64,000 nt of DNA, from the IMG/VR virus record IMGVR_UViG_3300021092_002038, positions 16,468-80,467 of that record. One strand, 5' to 3'. Within the stretch, counting starts at the first letter, position 1, and each line of letters starts with the position of its first letter. Source of the stretch: a virus. Of the stretch, positions 8,366 to 16,800 are shown one piece after another. Below the pieces are notes generated by a model. That model saw only the letters and a program-made list of their open reading frames with translations. It had not been told where the DNA came from and ran no database searches. A program made the translations under genes and the position numbers.

Positions 8366-8524
8366 TTAAATTATAGTAAAACAGTCATTTTTATTTAATT
8401 TAAACGATTCTATTACCCATGATATAATTTTTTTTCCAAAAACAGGAGTTAATACTTTTGGTAAATTATAGTCTGCAATTTTAAATCGTTCTCCTTTTCC
8501 TCCAAGTGGAATCACTATATTCAT
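8366..8524 (-). pseudogene. N-terminal remnant of a sugar-1-phosphate nucleotidyltransferase
   Basis: A 52-codon frame matches the first 50 residues of a nucleotidyltransferase: MNIVIPLGGKGERF, the nucleotide-binding loop, and LPKVLTPVFGKKIISWV, the substrate-side motif. It then stops; intact enzymes are 230 residues or longer. The downstream gene starts 26 bases later. Together with the epimerase remnant at 7.4 kb it shows that this island has lost sugar-nucleotide genes by deletion from their 3' ends. Confidence 0.65.
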
Positions 8525-8555
8525 GTTATTTGAAATTTGTATTTTTTAGGATTAT

Positions 8556-9224
8556 TCACAATCCTCTATTTTCTTCCTCTGTAAAGTCTCTATTATATCT
8601 TAAATTTGTGTTTTCTTGTTTTTCAATTGTTTTATTATGAATTAATGCAAAATCAAGATCCTCTGGAAATCTAGAATATGTCTTTGTATGTTCAATTCGT
8701 TCATGTAATTTTCTTTCCCATTTTATATATTCTTTATTTTGAAAAATTCTACTTTGATAATCCGGCCAATTAACAATCTTTCTATCTTTATATTCCGTCA
8801 GTCTCCATCCCCACTTATTTGCATGTTGTTGAGTAACACCAACAAAATCGTTAATTCTTGGAATCCAGAACAATTCAACATCTTCGTTTTCTTTCAAAAT
8901 ATCTTTTAAGTTTTCCATTAAAATTTTCGAGGGAATTTCATCGGCATCAATTTGAAATACCCATTTTCCTTTGCACAAAGATTTTCCATAATTTTTATGT
9001 TCGCCATAATTTTTATCTAAATGGTGTTTATAAACTTTAAAAAATCCATTAGAATTTTTTTCTACATTTTGCAAAACCGACAAAGTATCCACGTCATCGC
9101 TATAATCGTCTAAAATAATAGTTTCTGCGTCATCCTTGTATTTGAAAAGAGTGTCAAATAAAAATTGTAATGAATATCCTTCATTTTTACACGTAACTAA
9201 ATAACTTATAAAAGGTTTATTCAC
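8556..9224 (-). CDS. Family 2 glycosyltransferase
   Basis: A 222-residue GT-A glycosyltransferase. The nucleotide-binding part is ISYLVTCKNEGYSLQFLFDTL at the N-terminus, the metal site is QIDADE at 91-96, and a KLHERIEH stretch near 172-179 is the usual region after the acceptor site. Shorter than typical GT2 enzymes (about 250-300) but with the core present. It is three bases from the next gene upstream, a GT4 enzyme, so the two are likely co-translated and act on the same glycan. Confidence 0.75.
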   Translation of the reverse strand: MNKPFISYLVTCKNEGYSLQFLFDTLFKYKDDAETIILDDYSDDVDTLSVLQNVEKNSNGFFKVYKHHLDKNYGEHKNYGKSLCKGKWVFQIDADEIPSKILMENLKDILKENEDVELFWIPRINDFVGVTQQHANKWGWRLTEYKDRKIVNWPDYQSRIFQNKEYIKWERKLHERIEHTKTYSRFPEDLDFALIHNKTIEKQENTNLRYNRDFTEEENRGL

Positions 9225-9227
9225 AAT

Positions 9228-10556
9228 CTATGACGTGACCGTTGTTGTCTTTTCCGTTTGTATTTTACTAATTTTCGGTAGTTCAATCTTCTTTAACTTC
9301 GGCAAAACAATTTTCTTTTCAACTGCAAATTCAGGAACATGTTTATCCAACATAGCGTGAAACTGTTTGTCTATGGCCGACTCGTTAAATTTTTCAACTA
9401 AACTTGTTACTGATTCTTCAGACTTTTTCAAAAGCTTATCATAATTAACAATCATCCCCACAAATTTTTCTTTGGCTTTTTCATAATCAACATAAAACCA
9501 ACTTGATTCTTTGATAAGATACTGATTTACTGATTCTGGTGAAATTGTTTTGACGTCTCCTCTCAATAAATATGAATTGTCTTTATTTAGAAATTCTAAG
9601 TGTCCGCTCCAATCAGATGCCATCACCGGCTTGCCGCTCATTGCAGATAACAATAATGGATGTCCGTATCCTTCTCCATGCGTAAAACTCACATGACACT
9701 TAACCTTTTTATGATTAAATAATGCATTCATTTCAACGTCACTCAATTCGCCGTGTAGTAAATACACGTTGGGTAAATCTCCGTTCACATCATTTTTAAT
9801 TTGATTTATCTTGGATAGACATTCATATTTATCAATTTTAGAAAAAGTAGCTCCGCTCGTTTTTAATATCAAAGCAGGCCTGTATTTTGAATTTTTGAAA
9901 GTTTCTAAAAATGTCTTGATTAACATTCCTATATCTTTTCTATCTCCATATGCAGAGCCGTGCGTCCATTGTCCTACAAACAAAAAACAAAAATCTTCTT
10001 TTATGTTTGAAAGCTCATTTTCTATTGATGAAACGGTTTCATCGGTTTTTTTATATATGTTAGTATTAACTCCCCAATTAACTACTTCTGTCGGTTTTAT
10101 TAACTTAATTTCTTCTTTTTGTCCATTCGGATGTTGTTTTAAAAAATTTACTTTTTCAAATACTTCTTTTACAAATTTAGAAAGAACAAAATTTACATTC
10201 ATTCGGTTCATTCCTTCAATCCAATCTCCTGATGGAATAGTTGTCTCTATTCCTGCCGTCATACCAATATTAAATTTTGCTGGGGATTGGAATTCGCTGG
10301 GAATACTAATTTGAATAAATAATTCTGGTTGTTTATTCAAAGGTTCACGAATAATTCTGTTAAATAACTCCTTTTCGACCACATCCGTAATTTCTTCCGC
10401 ACTATTTTTAGATGGACATGCTCCCCATCTTGTTGGCGCAATTCTTAAATCAAATTTATCATAACGTAACATCGATTTAGCCATTGCCATACTCCACTCA
10501 CCATATCCGCTTCTAGTAAAAAGTGGAGACTGTAATATACAAATTGGTTTACTCAT
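9228..10556 (-). CDS. Family 4 (GT-B) glycosyltransferase
   Basis: A 442-residue GT-B enzyme. The N-terminal acceptor domain begins with ICILQSPLFTRSGYGEWS, containing the glycine-rich loop, and the C-terminal domain carries FTHGEGYGHPLLLSAMSGKPVMAS at about 291-313, the sugar-nucleotide site. The second Glu of the EX7E motif is replaced (Ser305), which occurs in some family members but may alter catalysis. The last 40 residues are a Lys/Pro-rich tail. It follows the dUTPase gene with a 5-base gap. Confidence 0.75.
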   Translation of the reverse strand: MSKPICILQSPLFTRSGYGEWSMAMAKSMLRYDKFDLRIAPTRWGACPSKNSAEEITDVVEKELFNRIIREPLNKQPELFIQISIPSEFQSPAKFNIGMTAGIETTIPSGDWIEGMNRMNVNFVLSKFVKEVFEKVNFLKQHPNGQKEEIKLIKPTEVVNWGVNTNIYKKTDETVSSIENELSNIKEDFCFLFVGQWTHGSAYGDRKDIGMLIKTFLETFKNSKYRPALILKTSGATFSKIDKYECLSKINQIKNDVNGDLPNVYLLHGELSDVEMNALFNHKKVKCHVSFTHGEGYGHPLLLSAMSGKPVMASDWSGHLEFLNKDNSYLLRGDVKTISPESVNQYLIKESSWFYVDYEKAKEKFVGMIVNYDKLLKKSEESVTSLVEKFNESAIDKQFHAMLDKHVPEFAVEKKIVLPKLKKIELPKISKIQTEKTTTVTS

Positions 10557-10561
10557 ATAAA

Positions 10562-11242
10562 TTAATTTTCTCTTTCTTTTATTAAATCGCTATATCGTTT
10601 CCTTGGTGCAGAAACATTTGTTTTTTCATACATCTTTATTAAGTGTTCAGGAATCGAAACTTTATTTTTTTCGGTATTATTTTCAGTGGTGCTCCCAAAT
10701 CCACCTTTACCTCTTTCGGTGGAGTCTAAAACATTCACTAATTCAAATATAACATTTTCTATTTGAGTTACTTTTAATTGGCATATAGTATCGCCTTTTT
10801 TATAAATTTTATTTAAATTTGGTCGGCCTACAATTAAAGCTGATCCTGTATTTGGTTCCGTTGTGGGAACATATAGAAAATCGTCGGGTTGCCAAATATA
10901 TTTGAATCTTAATAATATTTCTCCTCTATAATCCGCGTCAATTAAACATATCGAGTTGGCCAACATCAAATTATACTTGGATATTGAAGATCTGGGAAAA
11001 CCTAAAATATCATAATCAGATATATTATTCATTTGAACCGAAGTAAACAAATTGGTTCTATATTGAATATAATCAATTGATTTATAATAGTATCCTGATC
11101 CGTCTTTATTTTGTTTTGTTCCAACAATTTCTGGTTCCGATGTAGCAATTATATCTCGGCCCGTCGAACGAGATGTGGCCGGTTTTGGCAATTTTTCTTC
11201 TGACGAATACGTTTCATTCTTTAAAATTTGAATTTTTGTCAT
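10562..11242 (-). CDS. dut: dUTP pyrophosphatase (dUTPase)
   Basis: Hydrolyses dUTP to dUMP, keeping uracil out of phage DNA and feeding thymidylate synthesis. All five motifs of the trimeric family are visible: STGRDI (26-31), FPRSSISKYNL (82-92), LIDADYRGEI (100-109) with the catalytic Asp, GDTICQL (near 150) and the C-terminal RGKGGFGST (near 180). At 226 residues it is longer than the usual 150, from an insertion between motifs 1 and 2 and between 3 and 4, and a charged C-terminal tail. It sits among glycosyltransferase genes but is not part of that pathway. Confidence 0.93.
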   Translation of the reverse strand: MTKIQILKNETYSSEEKLPKPATSRSTGRDIIATSEPEIVGTKQNKDGSGYYYKSIDYIQYRTNLFTSVQMNNISDYDILGFPRSSISKYNLMLANSICLIDADYRGEILLRFKYIWQPDDFLYVPTTEPNTGSALIVGRPNLNKIYKKGDTICQLKVTQIENVIFELVNVLDSTERGKGGFGSTTENNTEKNKVSIPEHLIKMYEKTNVSAPRKRYSDLIKEREN

Positions 11243-11262
11243 ATTTTAATAATTATAAGTTT

Positions 11263-12246
11263 TTATTTCACATTTTCAATTTCTTTTATTTCACGCATAA
11301 TTTTGTCCACATCAATTTTTGGCATTTTAAATCCCAAACAATTTTTTGGCATTTTATGGCCAACATGTTCGGTCGGAGTGTGCAGTGAAAACGATTTCTC
11401 AGGAACAAAATTTTCTAGTGTAAAATCCATGGCTTTAATAAATTGGTGCGCAAGATTTTTATGATTTAACCCCCCCTCATTCATAGCCCATCGGCGACCT
11501 TCTAATCCAAACTTTTCTCGAATTTCTTCGGACATCATATACCAATACATCATTGCGTTAGCCACATCTTCCCATTTGCACAAATCATCAAAAATGTATG
11601 GCGTTGGTGGTGACCCCTGAACTACTCTAGTTACCGGCCATATTGGTTTGGCCCACACACCGTGACGGCTATATTTTTTTTCGTTATTTGATGAGAAATC
11701 AACATCAAATTCTACTGGATTTCCTTCATCATCTAGTTGACCAATTTGATCTTGTAATCCTCCTGTAACATTTACAATAACAGGAGTTCCTGCCATTATA
11801 GATTCTGCTACGCTCAACCCAAACCCTTCATTTGAACTGACGTTAATCGTTACATCTGCGATATTATAAAGAACATTCATATCTTCAGGCGAAAATCTAT
11901 CTTGAATTACCAAAAAATTATGATCTGGTAAAAACGCTTCTTGAATAGCTTTTAAATCGGTGCCGGCATCTAATACTTGTTCGGTATGACATACCAAAAT
12001 ACATTTTTCCGATTTTTCTTTTGGTAAATTGTCACAAAACATTTTGAACGCCAATGCTATATTAGATGTTCTTTTTCTTTGAATGTTTCTACTATTGTAA
12101 AAAAATACAAAATCATAATCAATATCTTTAAAAATATTTTTTTTCATCACGACGAGTTTCTCGTCGGTTTTATTTAGTGGTTTAAATACTTCACTATTAA
12201 TTCCATGAGGAACGTAATGTAATAGATGTTTTCCTTTTACTGACAT
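11263..12246 (-). CDS. GT4 glycosyltransferase, C-terminal domain as a separate gene
   Basis: A 327-residue protein that begins with HYVPHGINSEVFKPL, the sequence that in ordinary GT4 enzymes lies at the junction of the two Rossmann domains. The donor-binding domain is complete: NSRNIQRKR at 51-59 and SSNEGFGLSVAESIMAG at 138-154 with Glu140 and Glu148 of EX7E. The acceptor domain is encoded by the gene just upstream in another frame. The start has its own ribosome binding site (AAAAGGAA before the ATG), so this is a genuine start rather than only a frameshift. The two proteins probably assemble to one enzyme. Confidence 0.75.
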   Translation of the reverse strand: MSVKGKHLLHYVPHGINSEVFKPLNKTDEKLVVMKKNIFKDIDYDFVFFYNSRNIQRKRTSNIALAFKMFCDNLPKEKSEKCILVCHTEQVLDAGTDLKAIQEAFLPDHNFLVIQDRFSPEDMNVLYNIADVTINVSSNEGFGLSVAESIMAGTPVIVNVTGGLQDQIGQLDDEGNPVEFDVDFSSNNEKKYSRHGVWAKPIWPVTRVVQGSPPTPYIFDDLCKWEDVANAMMYWYMMSEEIREKFGLEGRRWAMNEGGLNHKNLAHQFIKAMDFTLENFVPEKSFSLHTPTEHVGHKMPKNCLGFKMPKIDVDKIMREIKEIENVK

Positions 12247-12256
12247 ATTTTTCCTT

Positions 12257-12802
12257 TTAATTTTTGATTAACTTTCCATCTGTGTTAAACTCGCCGTCTA
12301 CGGTTAGACAGTTTTCCGGTCTGAGCACCCACTTATTTATATTCATAGTTTGTTTACTAATAGAAAATAACGTGTCGCAGCTTTCATAAAAAGGTCGATT
12401 CCACATAGGATATGGAATGTCATCCCAAATGTTAAGATACGTCAATGGAATTTTTTGTCTAATCTTTTTTTCAAGTTGATACAACCACCCCCAAAATCTA
12501 GGATCGGTAAAGTGTAAAATTGCGTCAGGCTTTTCCATATTCATAACCGCCATTAATACATCTTCATTGCCATATCCGTCTACCGGGTACAATTTTAAAT
12601 ATGCGTCTTGTAGTTTTGTATATTCGTTTGCGGCAGCTGACATGTCTATTATTTTTCCCTTTTCGTAATGATTAATTGCGCCTGCGATTTGTACCCAATC
12701 ATAATGGTGAATTGTGTTTAAAACAAGTTCACGTGATTGACAAGCAATTCCACTAAACATTCTTAAATCGTCGCTCAGTAATAATATTTTTTTCTTTTTC
12801 AT
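12257..12802 (-). CDS. GT4 glycosyltransferase, N-terminal domain as a separate gene
   Basis: A 181-residue protein with the acceptor domain of a GT-B enzyme: KKILLLSDDLRMFSGIA at the N-terminus (strand and glycine loop), HFTDPRFWGWLYQLE near 115-129, YLNIWDDIPYP, and TLFSISKQT where sensor-like GT4 motifs occur. It ends after the interdomain segment, 10 bases before the start of the gene with the second domain, and the two are in different frames. The pair is best read as a split glycosyltransferase. Confidence 0.7.
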   Translation of the reverse strand: MKKKKILLLSDDLRMFSGIACQSRELVLNTIHHYDWVQIAGAINHYEKGKIIDMSAAANEYTKLQDAYLKLYPVDGYGNEDVLMAVMNMEKPDAILHFTDPRFWGWLYQLEKKIRQKIPLTYLNIWDDIPYPMWNRPFYESCDTLFSISKQTMNINKWVLRPENCLTVDGEFNTDGKLIKN

Positions 12803-12817
12803 TTTAAATCATGTAAG

Positions 12818-12997
12818 TCAAGGAGTTTTTACGCCACTAGAATTATAATCTTCAATAATTGCTTTTATTTCCGATTCAATGTCTTTGATTTTTTCTTTGT
12901 ATCCCGCATTAACATCTTTTTGATCTAACTTAACCTTTATTAATTGTTCAGTCAATTCGTATACCTTTTGTTCAGCTTGTTGTTTTGTCAATTTCAT
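12818..12997 (-). CDS. Small coiled-coil hypothetical protein
   Basis: A 59-residue, highly charged, all-helical protein with heptad-like spacing over residues 3-50, likely a coiled coil. Its start lies 26 bases inside the preceding RHH gene, in another frame, so the two are probably translationally coupled. Function unknown; a partner of the RHH protein is a possibility based only on the overlap. Confidence 0.5.
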   Translation of the reverse strand: MKLTKQQAEQKVYELTEQLIKVKLDQKDVNAGYKEKIKDIESEIKAIIEDYNSSGVKTP

Positions 12998-13163
12998 ATG
13001 ATTTTACTTTATAACTTCCGGATATTGCATCTAAAATTGCTTTTTCAGCAAATCGATTCATTTTATAACCATTATCATCGCAAAATTCTTTGAGAAGATC
13101 TCGTATTGTAGTCGAAACTTGTATAGATGTTTTATCGTTATTATCCGTCATTTGATAATACAT
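12972..13163 (-). CDS. Ribbon-helix-helix DNA-binding protein
   Basis: A 63-residue protein (an in-frame ATG at 13151 is an alternative start). TSIQVSTTIRDLLKEFCDDN followed by GYKMNRFAEKAIL matches the Arc/MetJ/CopG ribbon-helix-helix pattern: a short strand that reads DNA bases, then two helices. Such proteins are dimeric repressors that often bind repeats before their own gene. Four 10-bp direct repeats lie 12-51 bases upstream. It precedes a small coiled-coil gene that overlaps its end. Confidence 0.65.
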   Translation of the reverse strand: MYYQMTDNNDKTSIQVSTTIRDLLKEFCDDNGYKMNRFAEKAILDAISGSYKVKSYEIDKTTS

Positions 13164-13174
13164 AGTATTAAACT

Positions 13175-13214
13175 TTAGAAAAGATTAGAAAAAATTAGAA
13201 AAAATTAGAATTCA
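13175..13214. repeat. Four tandem 10-bp repeats, candidate operator
   Basis: Consecutive units TTAGAAAAGA, TTAGAAAAAA, TTAGAAAAAA and TTAGAATTCA (plus strand). They lie directly before the RHH gene on its coding strand and begin inside the stop of the DUF4338 gene. The 10-bp period equals one DNA turn, as expected for an operator bound by several RHH dimers on one face of the helix. No binding has been shown. Confidence 0.5.
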
Positions 13215-13957
13215 TTTAATATATTTTTCCAATTAAAAACCAACGGTTTTACAAAAACTATCTTTTTTTTACTTTCAGTAACCTTATATCCACTCTTGCT
13301 ATATTCGCCTAAATAACTTCCGTATTTTTTCAAACACTCTTCTTTATTTTCTCTAGCCAGTCTGCCTCGTTCGCCTTTTTCTTTAGCCCATAAAAGTAAA
13401 GGAGACTTTTGAATACTTGATCCTGAGGTCATTCCTATTTCAATCCAATTGTCAGCTTTATAACAGCTGCCGTTTCTATTGGCATTTCCATTATATTCAA
13501 CGTCTCTTTCAGGTTGTACGAATGTTTCTATTAAAATTAGATTATCATTATAACGTTCTTTCCAATCTCTGCGTCCAGAAATTCTTAACTGTTTTAAAGT
13601 TGAACTCGCAATGTTTTTTATAGTGGCGTTTTTTTGAATTATGCAAAATCTACTATTATTTGCTACTTTGTTAAGATGTTTCATTTTTGTTGTATTATTC
13701 CACCCAATATAATTATCTCTACACGCTACCGCAATTGTAGCACTACTTAAACCAACGGCTCCTACAAAATTTCCACTCTTAGATTCGTATACCAAATATC
13801 TTATGTTTCTAGTCGGAGAATCTTTATATTTCACATAAGAATGATATTGATTTATAGTGTCTCTAAATAATTTATTTTGCCGTGAATTTTCACAGTTAAA
13901 TAGTATAATATTATCCTTAACTGATTCTATATTAAAAAAACTGTGATTGTAAATCAT
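13205..13957 (-). CDS. DUF4338 / DruA-like protein
   Basis: A 250-residue protein matching the DUF4338 family, whose best known member is DruA of the Druantia anti-phage system. Diagnostic stretches are RYLVYESKSGNFVGAVGLSS (53-72), RDNYIGWNN (84-92), KVANNSRFCII (97-107), NIASSTLKQL, RDWKERY, the ETFV strand near 142, and GSCYKADNWIEIGMTSG (near 163-179). The biochemical role of DUF4338 is not established. Why a phage should carry it is unclear: decoy, counter-defence, superinfection exclusion or DNA modification are all possible. It overlaps the dNMP kinase gene upstream by ATGA. A second, longer relative lies at 16.8-18 kb. Confidence 0.75.
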   Translation of the reverse strand: MIYNHSFFNIESVKDNIILFNCENSRQNKLFRDTINQYHSYVKYKDSPTRNIRYLVYESKSGNFVGAVGLSSATIAVACRDNYIGWNNTTKMKHLNKVANNSRFCIIQKNATIKNIASSTLKQLRISGRRDWKERYNDNLILIETFVQPERDVEYNGNANRNGSCYKADNWIEIGMTSGSSIQKSPLLLWAKEKGERGRLARENKEECLKKYGSYLGEYSKSGYKVTESKKKIVFVKPLVFNWKNILNEF

Positions 13958-14604
13958 ACTATTTTAGTTAAAACATCGTCTACTGTTTTTAATAATATTT
14001 CATCTTTTAAAGCTAAACTGTATAATTCGTGGGTTCTATCAGTGGAATCTTCCCATTCAATTTGAATATCACTGCCACGTTTAATAATTGGATCATTTAT
14101 CATTTCTTGATCATTTGCTGGCTCCATATATAACTTTTTTTGTTGTGGTTGTTGAAACCGATTTGTTTTCATTCCTGCAAAGTAATATTTAGACAGATGA
14201 ACAAGTGTACCTTTTAATTCGTTTTTTATCCAATAAACCTCATCCTTATCGTAGATAGAATATCTAATGTCCGTAATTATGTTTATATCCGCATTTGATT
14301 TTTCAAGATCTTTTTGCAACATTTCTATCCAATATCTTCCTTCTGTTTGTTTTCTTTTTATGCCGCCATACCATACTAATAAAGGTCTAAATACATTTTT
14401 TTCCTCTGTTAATTCAGACCACACGTTCATATTTAGTTTTTCTTTAACAAACTGTTCACAATCTTTTTTCAAATAATACGCCAGTGCAAAAGATTTGCAG
14501 GTTTTGTTATATTTTTCTTTTAAAATATTACTTGCAATATCTGCAAATAAATTTTTGCCTGTTCTAGCTACTCCGCCAATACCTATAATTTTTTTATTCT
14601 TCAT
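13954..14604 (-). CDS. Deoxynucleoside monophosphate kinase-like P-loop protein (T4 gp1-like)
   Basis: A 216-residue nucleotide kinase. The P-loop is GVARTGKN at 11-18, with Asn in the place of Ser/Thr; T4 gp1 has GVKRSGKD in the same position, which supports this family. The middle contains GRYWIEMLQKDL and IITDIRY, the latter like the DxR strand that binds the monophosphate. It would convert dNMPs to dNDPs for DNA synthesis. The start overlaps the end of the gp62-like gene by 11 bases and its end overlaps the DUF4338 gene by ATGA. Confidence 0.65.
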   Translation of the reverse strand: MKNKKIIGIGGVARTGKNLFADIASNILKEKYNKTCKSFALAYYLKKDCEQFVKEKLNMNVWSELTEEKNVFRPLLVWYGGIKRKQTEGRYWIEMLQKDLEKSNADINIITDIRYSIYDKDEVYWIKNELKGTLVHLSKYYFAGMKTNRFQQPQQKKLYMEPANDQEMINDPIIKRGSDIQIEWEDSTDRTHELYSLALKDEILLKTVDDVLTKIV

Positions 14605-15079
14605 CTTTATTTATAATTTTATCTATTTGTTTATCTTCCATTCCATATCCTCTACAATCCTCGTATAGTCGATTCAGTCCTATTTCAGTCTTGGACATAA
14701 TCTCACAATATTCGTTAGCTTCAGATTTGCTTATCCGATATCTATCACTAATTAACTCTAGAATAGATTTATTAAATTTTTTATTTTTACTTTTTATATA
14801 AGGTGTAAATTTAACGGGTTTAATAACTTCACAACAAACTTTATAAAAAGATTTACTGTCCATTTTATCAAAAATTTTACTAAGATAACATACTTCGTCA
14901 ATCACGTTTGGATCCATGCTTAAAAATCTACAAATCATATAATGATTAAATGATTTTTTTTCTACGTCTGTTAAACTATCGTAATAACCCGGATTTTTTA
15001 CGTTCCTTATTTGATTAATATGATCAAACAATCCTTTTGGTTTAACTTTATTTTCGTTCGTTTGTTTTTTTCTTGCCAT
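14594..15079 (-). CDS. Clamp-loader small subunit, gp62-like
   Basis: A 161-residue protein (T4 gp62 is 187). The C-terminal half, with ILELISDRYRISKSEANEYCEIM, parallels gp62's block LIIKLLAKRYQV followed by NTNDAINYKSIL, and the N-terminal half holds an FNHYMICRFLSMDP segment in the place of gp62's collar-type helices. Gp62 joins four gp44 ATPases to load the sliding clamp on DNA. No gp44 gene is in the window. It overlaps the membrane-protein gene before it by 32 bases. Assignment is by motif resemblance, moderate confidence. Confidence 0.6.
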   Translation of the reverse strand: MARKKQTNENKVKPKGLFDHINQIRNVKNPGYYDSLTDVEKKSFNHYMICRFLSMDPNVIDEVCYLSKIFDKMDSKSFYKVCCEVIKPVKFTPYIKSKNKKFNKSILELISDRYRISKSEANEYCEIMSKTEIGLNRLYEDCRGYGMEDKQIDKIINKDEE

Positions 15080-15317
15080 AAATTATTTTAATGCATTTAT
15101 TAATATTATCATTCAATACATTTTGATTTTGTTTTAAATCATCTATATTTTTTCTAAATGTAATATTGTTTTCGTCTTGTATTATAAAGTTTTTACTTAC
15201 AAATTGTTTATTTGTCAAAATAAAATACACCGTTGCTCCTAAAAACAACGGTGTAATATTTTGAAACCAAAAACAAATAAGTGATACGCCAAAACTAATT
15301 ATAATTGGAATAATCAT
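15048..15317 (-). CDS. Small two-helix membrane protein
   Basis: An 89-residue protein with two closely spaced membrane segments at about 2-17 and 20-34, then a polar and basic tail. No family recognised. The tail overlaps the gp62-like start by 32 bases in another frame. Its position in the replication-related cluster does not tell its role; small phage membrane proteins often act on lysis timing or superinfection. Confidence 0.45.
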   Translation of the reverse strand: MIIPIIISFGVSLICFWFQNITPLFLGATVYFILTNKQFVSKNFIIQDENNITFRKNIDDLKQNQNVLNDNINKCIKIIYGKKKTNERK

Positions 15318-15345
15318 TCATTTATTTACTTGCTTACGTGCTTGA

Positions 15346-15555
15346 TTAAGCTGCCAATCTAGTAGCCTTGGTCAGAACCTTTCTCAAGGTGTTAATTTGA
15401 TGTCCATTCAAATCAATTCGGACATCATCAGATTTAATTGTTAGACGATTACGACCCTTAGAACCAGCATAAGATTGATTAATATATGTGGCCACATTGC
15501 CATAATCGGCACGAACAAACACGCTCTTTTTTCTATCGTTCTTAATAACTTGCAT
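15346..15555 (-). CDS. Small basic hypothetical protein with strong ribosome binding site
   Basis: A 69-residue basic protein. The start at 15555 is chosen because GGGGAAAAAAT lies directly before that ATG; the frame is open 12 codons further but without such a site. Third-position GC is higher than in neighbours, as in other probably abundant proteins of this phage (the 120-residue protein at 18.3 kb, sheath, gp32). Content: VFVRADYGNVATYINQSY and VRIDLNGHQINTLRKVL, no known motif. Nucleic-acid binding is plausible from its charge. The 266 bases upstream are non-coding and AT-rich. Confidence 0.6.
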   Translation of the reverse strand: MQVIKNDRKKSVFVRADYGNVATYINQSYAGSKGRNRLTIKSDDVRIDLNGHQINTLRKVLTKATRLAA

Positions 15556-15821
15556 ATTTTTTTCCCCTTTGTTTTTATTTTCAATCTTCACACAATGTAA
15601 AGATTAAATATTATGTTTTATAGTTTAGTTCAAAAATTACATTAGTCAACAGTAAATTTGATATAAAAATTTATTATATTTTTATGTTATAATTAACTCT
15701 GCACGTGAATTAATCCACGATGTATTTCTCTATTAGTTAAGTTATTCATTATATATAAATTATTTTAATATTTTTATTTTCGGCATTTATTGTTTAATCT
15801 TCATAATTTAAAGGTTATATT
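15556..15821 (-). promoter_or_regulatory. Non-coding gap with probable promoter for the 69-residue gene
   Basis: 266 bases at about 20% GC with no gene I can support on either strand. Several TATAAT-like boxes lie here on the minus strand, but none has a well-spaced -35 partner, so I do not name one. The strong ribosome binding site at its left end and the expression-type codon use of the next gene suggest a good promoter is present. A small CGTG/CACG inverted repeat sits near 15704-15719. Confidence 0.3.
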
Positions 15822-16745
15822 TTAACAATTAAAAGTTTTTTCAAATTTTTTAATAGCTAGATCTTTTGCTTTAAATTCAAATTCTAAATCTATTTTATCC
15901 GCATTATTATATTCTTCTGGAATTTGAGATACATAATCTGCGTGTGCTCTAGGGTTTTTCGCATTTTTTTCACAATCGCTGAAGTGAAATAGTGGGATGT
16001 AATTTCCCCACGTCGATTTGGCTAAATTATACGCTTCAATATTTGACAAATTTCCAGTATTATTTTTGAAGTGTAAATTGTCATACGTAATTGGTATATT
16101 CGTTTTAACATATATGTGATCATAAAGTTGTTTTACATTCCAGCTATTAAGTTTGTCTTCGTTTTCCAAAACCAATCTAGATTTTACATTATCGTTTAAA
16201 GAATTATATATTGTTATAAATCTATTAGCGGTGTCTTCTAACGGGCTGCCTTTATAGCAATTCATGTGAATATTAATAGGCGATTCATAACTTTTTGGCA
16301 GTTCAAATAAATCCATGATGTCACCGTGATGATGTAATTCTAAAATTGATTTTTTTACAGTATTTAAATTCATAGATGCAAGAACCACAAATTGATCAGG
16401 ATGTGTACTACATCTCAAATTATTTTTACGAATTATTTCTGCACATTTTTTAAATTCTTCGTAGATTTGATCTTTATCAGGTAATATATCAATACTTATG
16501 TTTGCTTCTGGGAGAGTAATTAGGGGGATGATACCACTACTTATTCTGTAATTCCATTTGTTTTTTACACAATGTTCTATTGTTTTCAAAGTGACTCGTA
16601 AATTATTTAATGTTCTTTCGCTGACAATTTTCAATGCAGTTTTTCGTTCAAGCATCAAAAATCTTTTTTTAGTCATGCACGAAGCTCCTACATCATCCGG
16701 TAACATTAATGATATGCAACAAAGACTTTTTCTTTTATTTTTCAT
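15822..16745 (-). CDS. uvsE: UV-damage endonuclease (UvsE/UvdE)
   Basis: A 307-residue TIM-barrel endonuclease that nicks DNA 5' of UV photoproducts. Typical motifs in order: CCISLMLP at the N-terminus, RISSGIIPLITLP, CSTHPDQFVVLAS with the first metal-binding His, LELHHHGDIMDL, INIHMNCYKG, LVLENEDKL with the metal-binding Glu, ITYDNLHFK and LFHFSDCEK. Length agrees with the bacterial enzyme (about 280-310). It would let the phage repair its genome without photolyase. Neighbours on both sides are separated by AT-rich gaps, so it may be expressed alone. Confidence 0.92.
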   Translation of the reverse strand: MKNKRKSLCCISLMLPDDVGASCMTKKRFLMLERKTALKIVSERTLNNLRVTLKTIEHCVKNKWNYRISSGIIPLITLPEANISIDILPDKDQIYEEFKKCAEIIRKNNLRCSTHPDQFVVLASMNLNTVKKSILELHHHGDIMDLFELPKSYESPINIHMNCYKGSPLEDTANRFITIYNSLNDNVKSRLVLENEDKLNSWNVKQLYDHIYVKTNIPITYDNLHFKNNTGNLSNIEAYNLAKSTWGNYIPLFHFSDCEKNAKNPRAHADYVSQIPEEYNNADKIDLEFEFKAKDLAIKKFEKTFNC

Positions 16746-16800
16746 TTTTATATTATATTATTTTATTTAAAACAGTCAAATGATTTATTAAATTTTAAAA

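Noticed and set aside
9811-10314. A 167-codon open frame on the plus strand inside the GT4 gene
   Set aside because: No motif or ribosome binding site; the minus-strand frame has clear glycosyltransferase motifs throughout.
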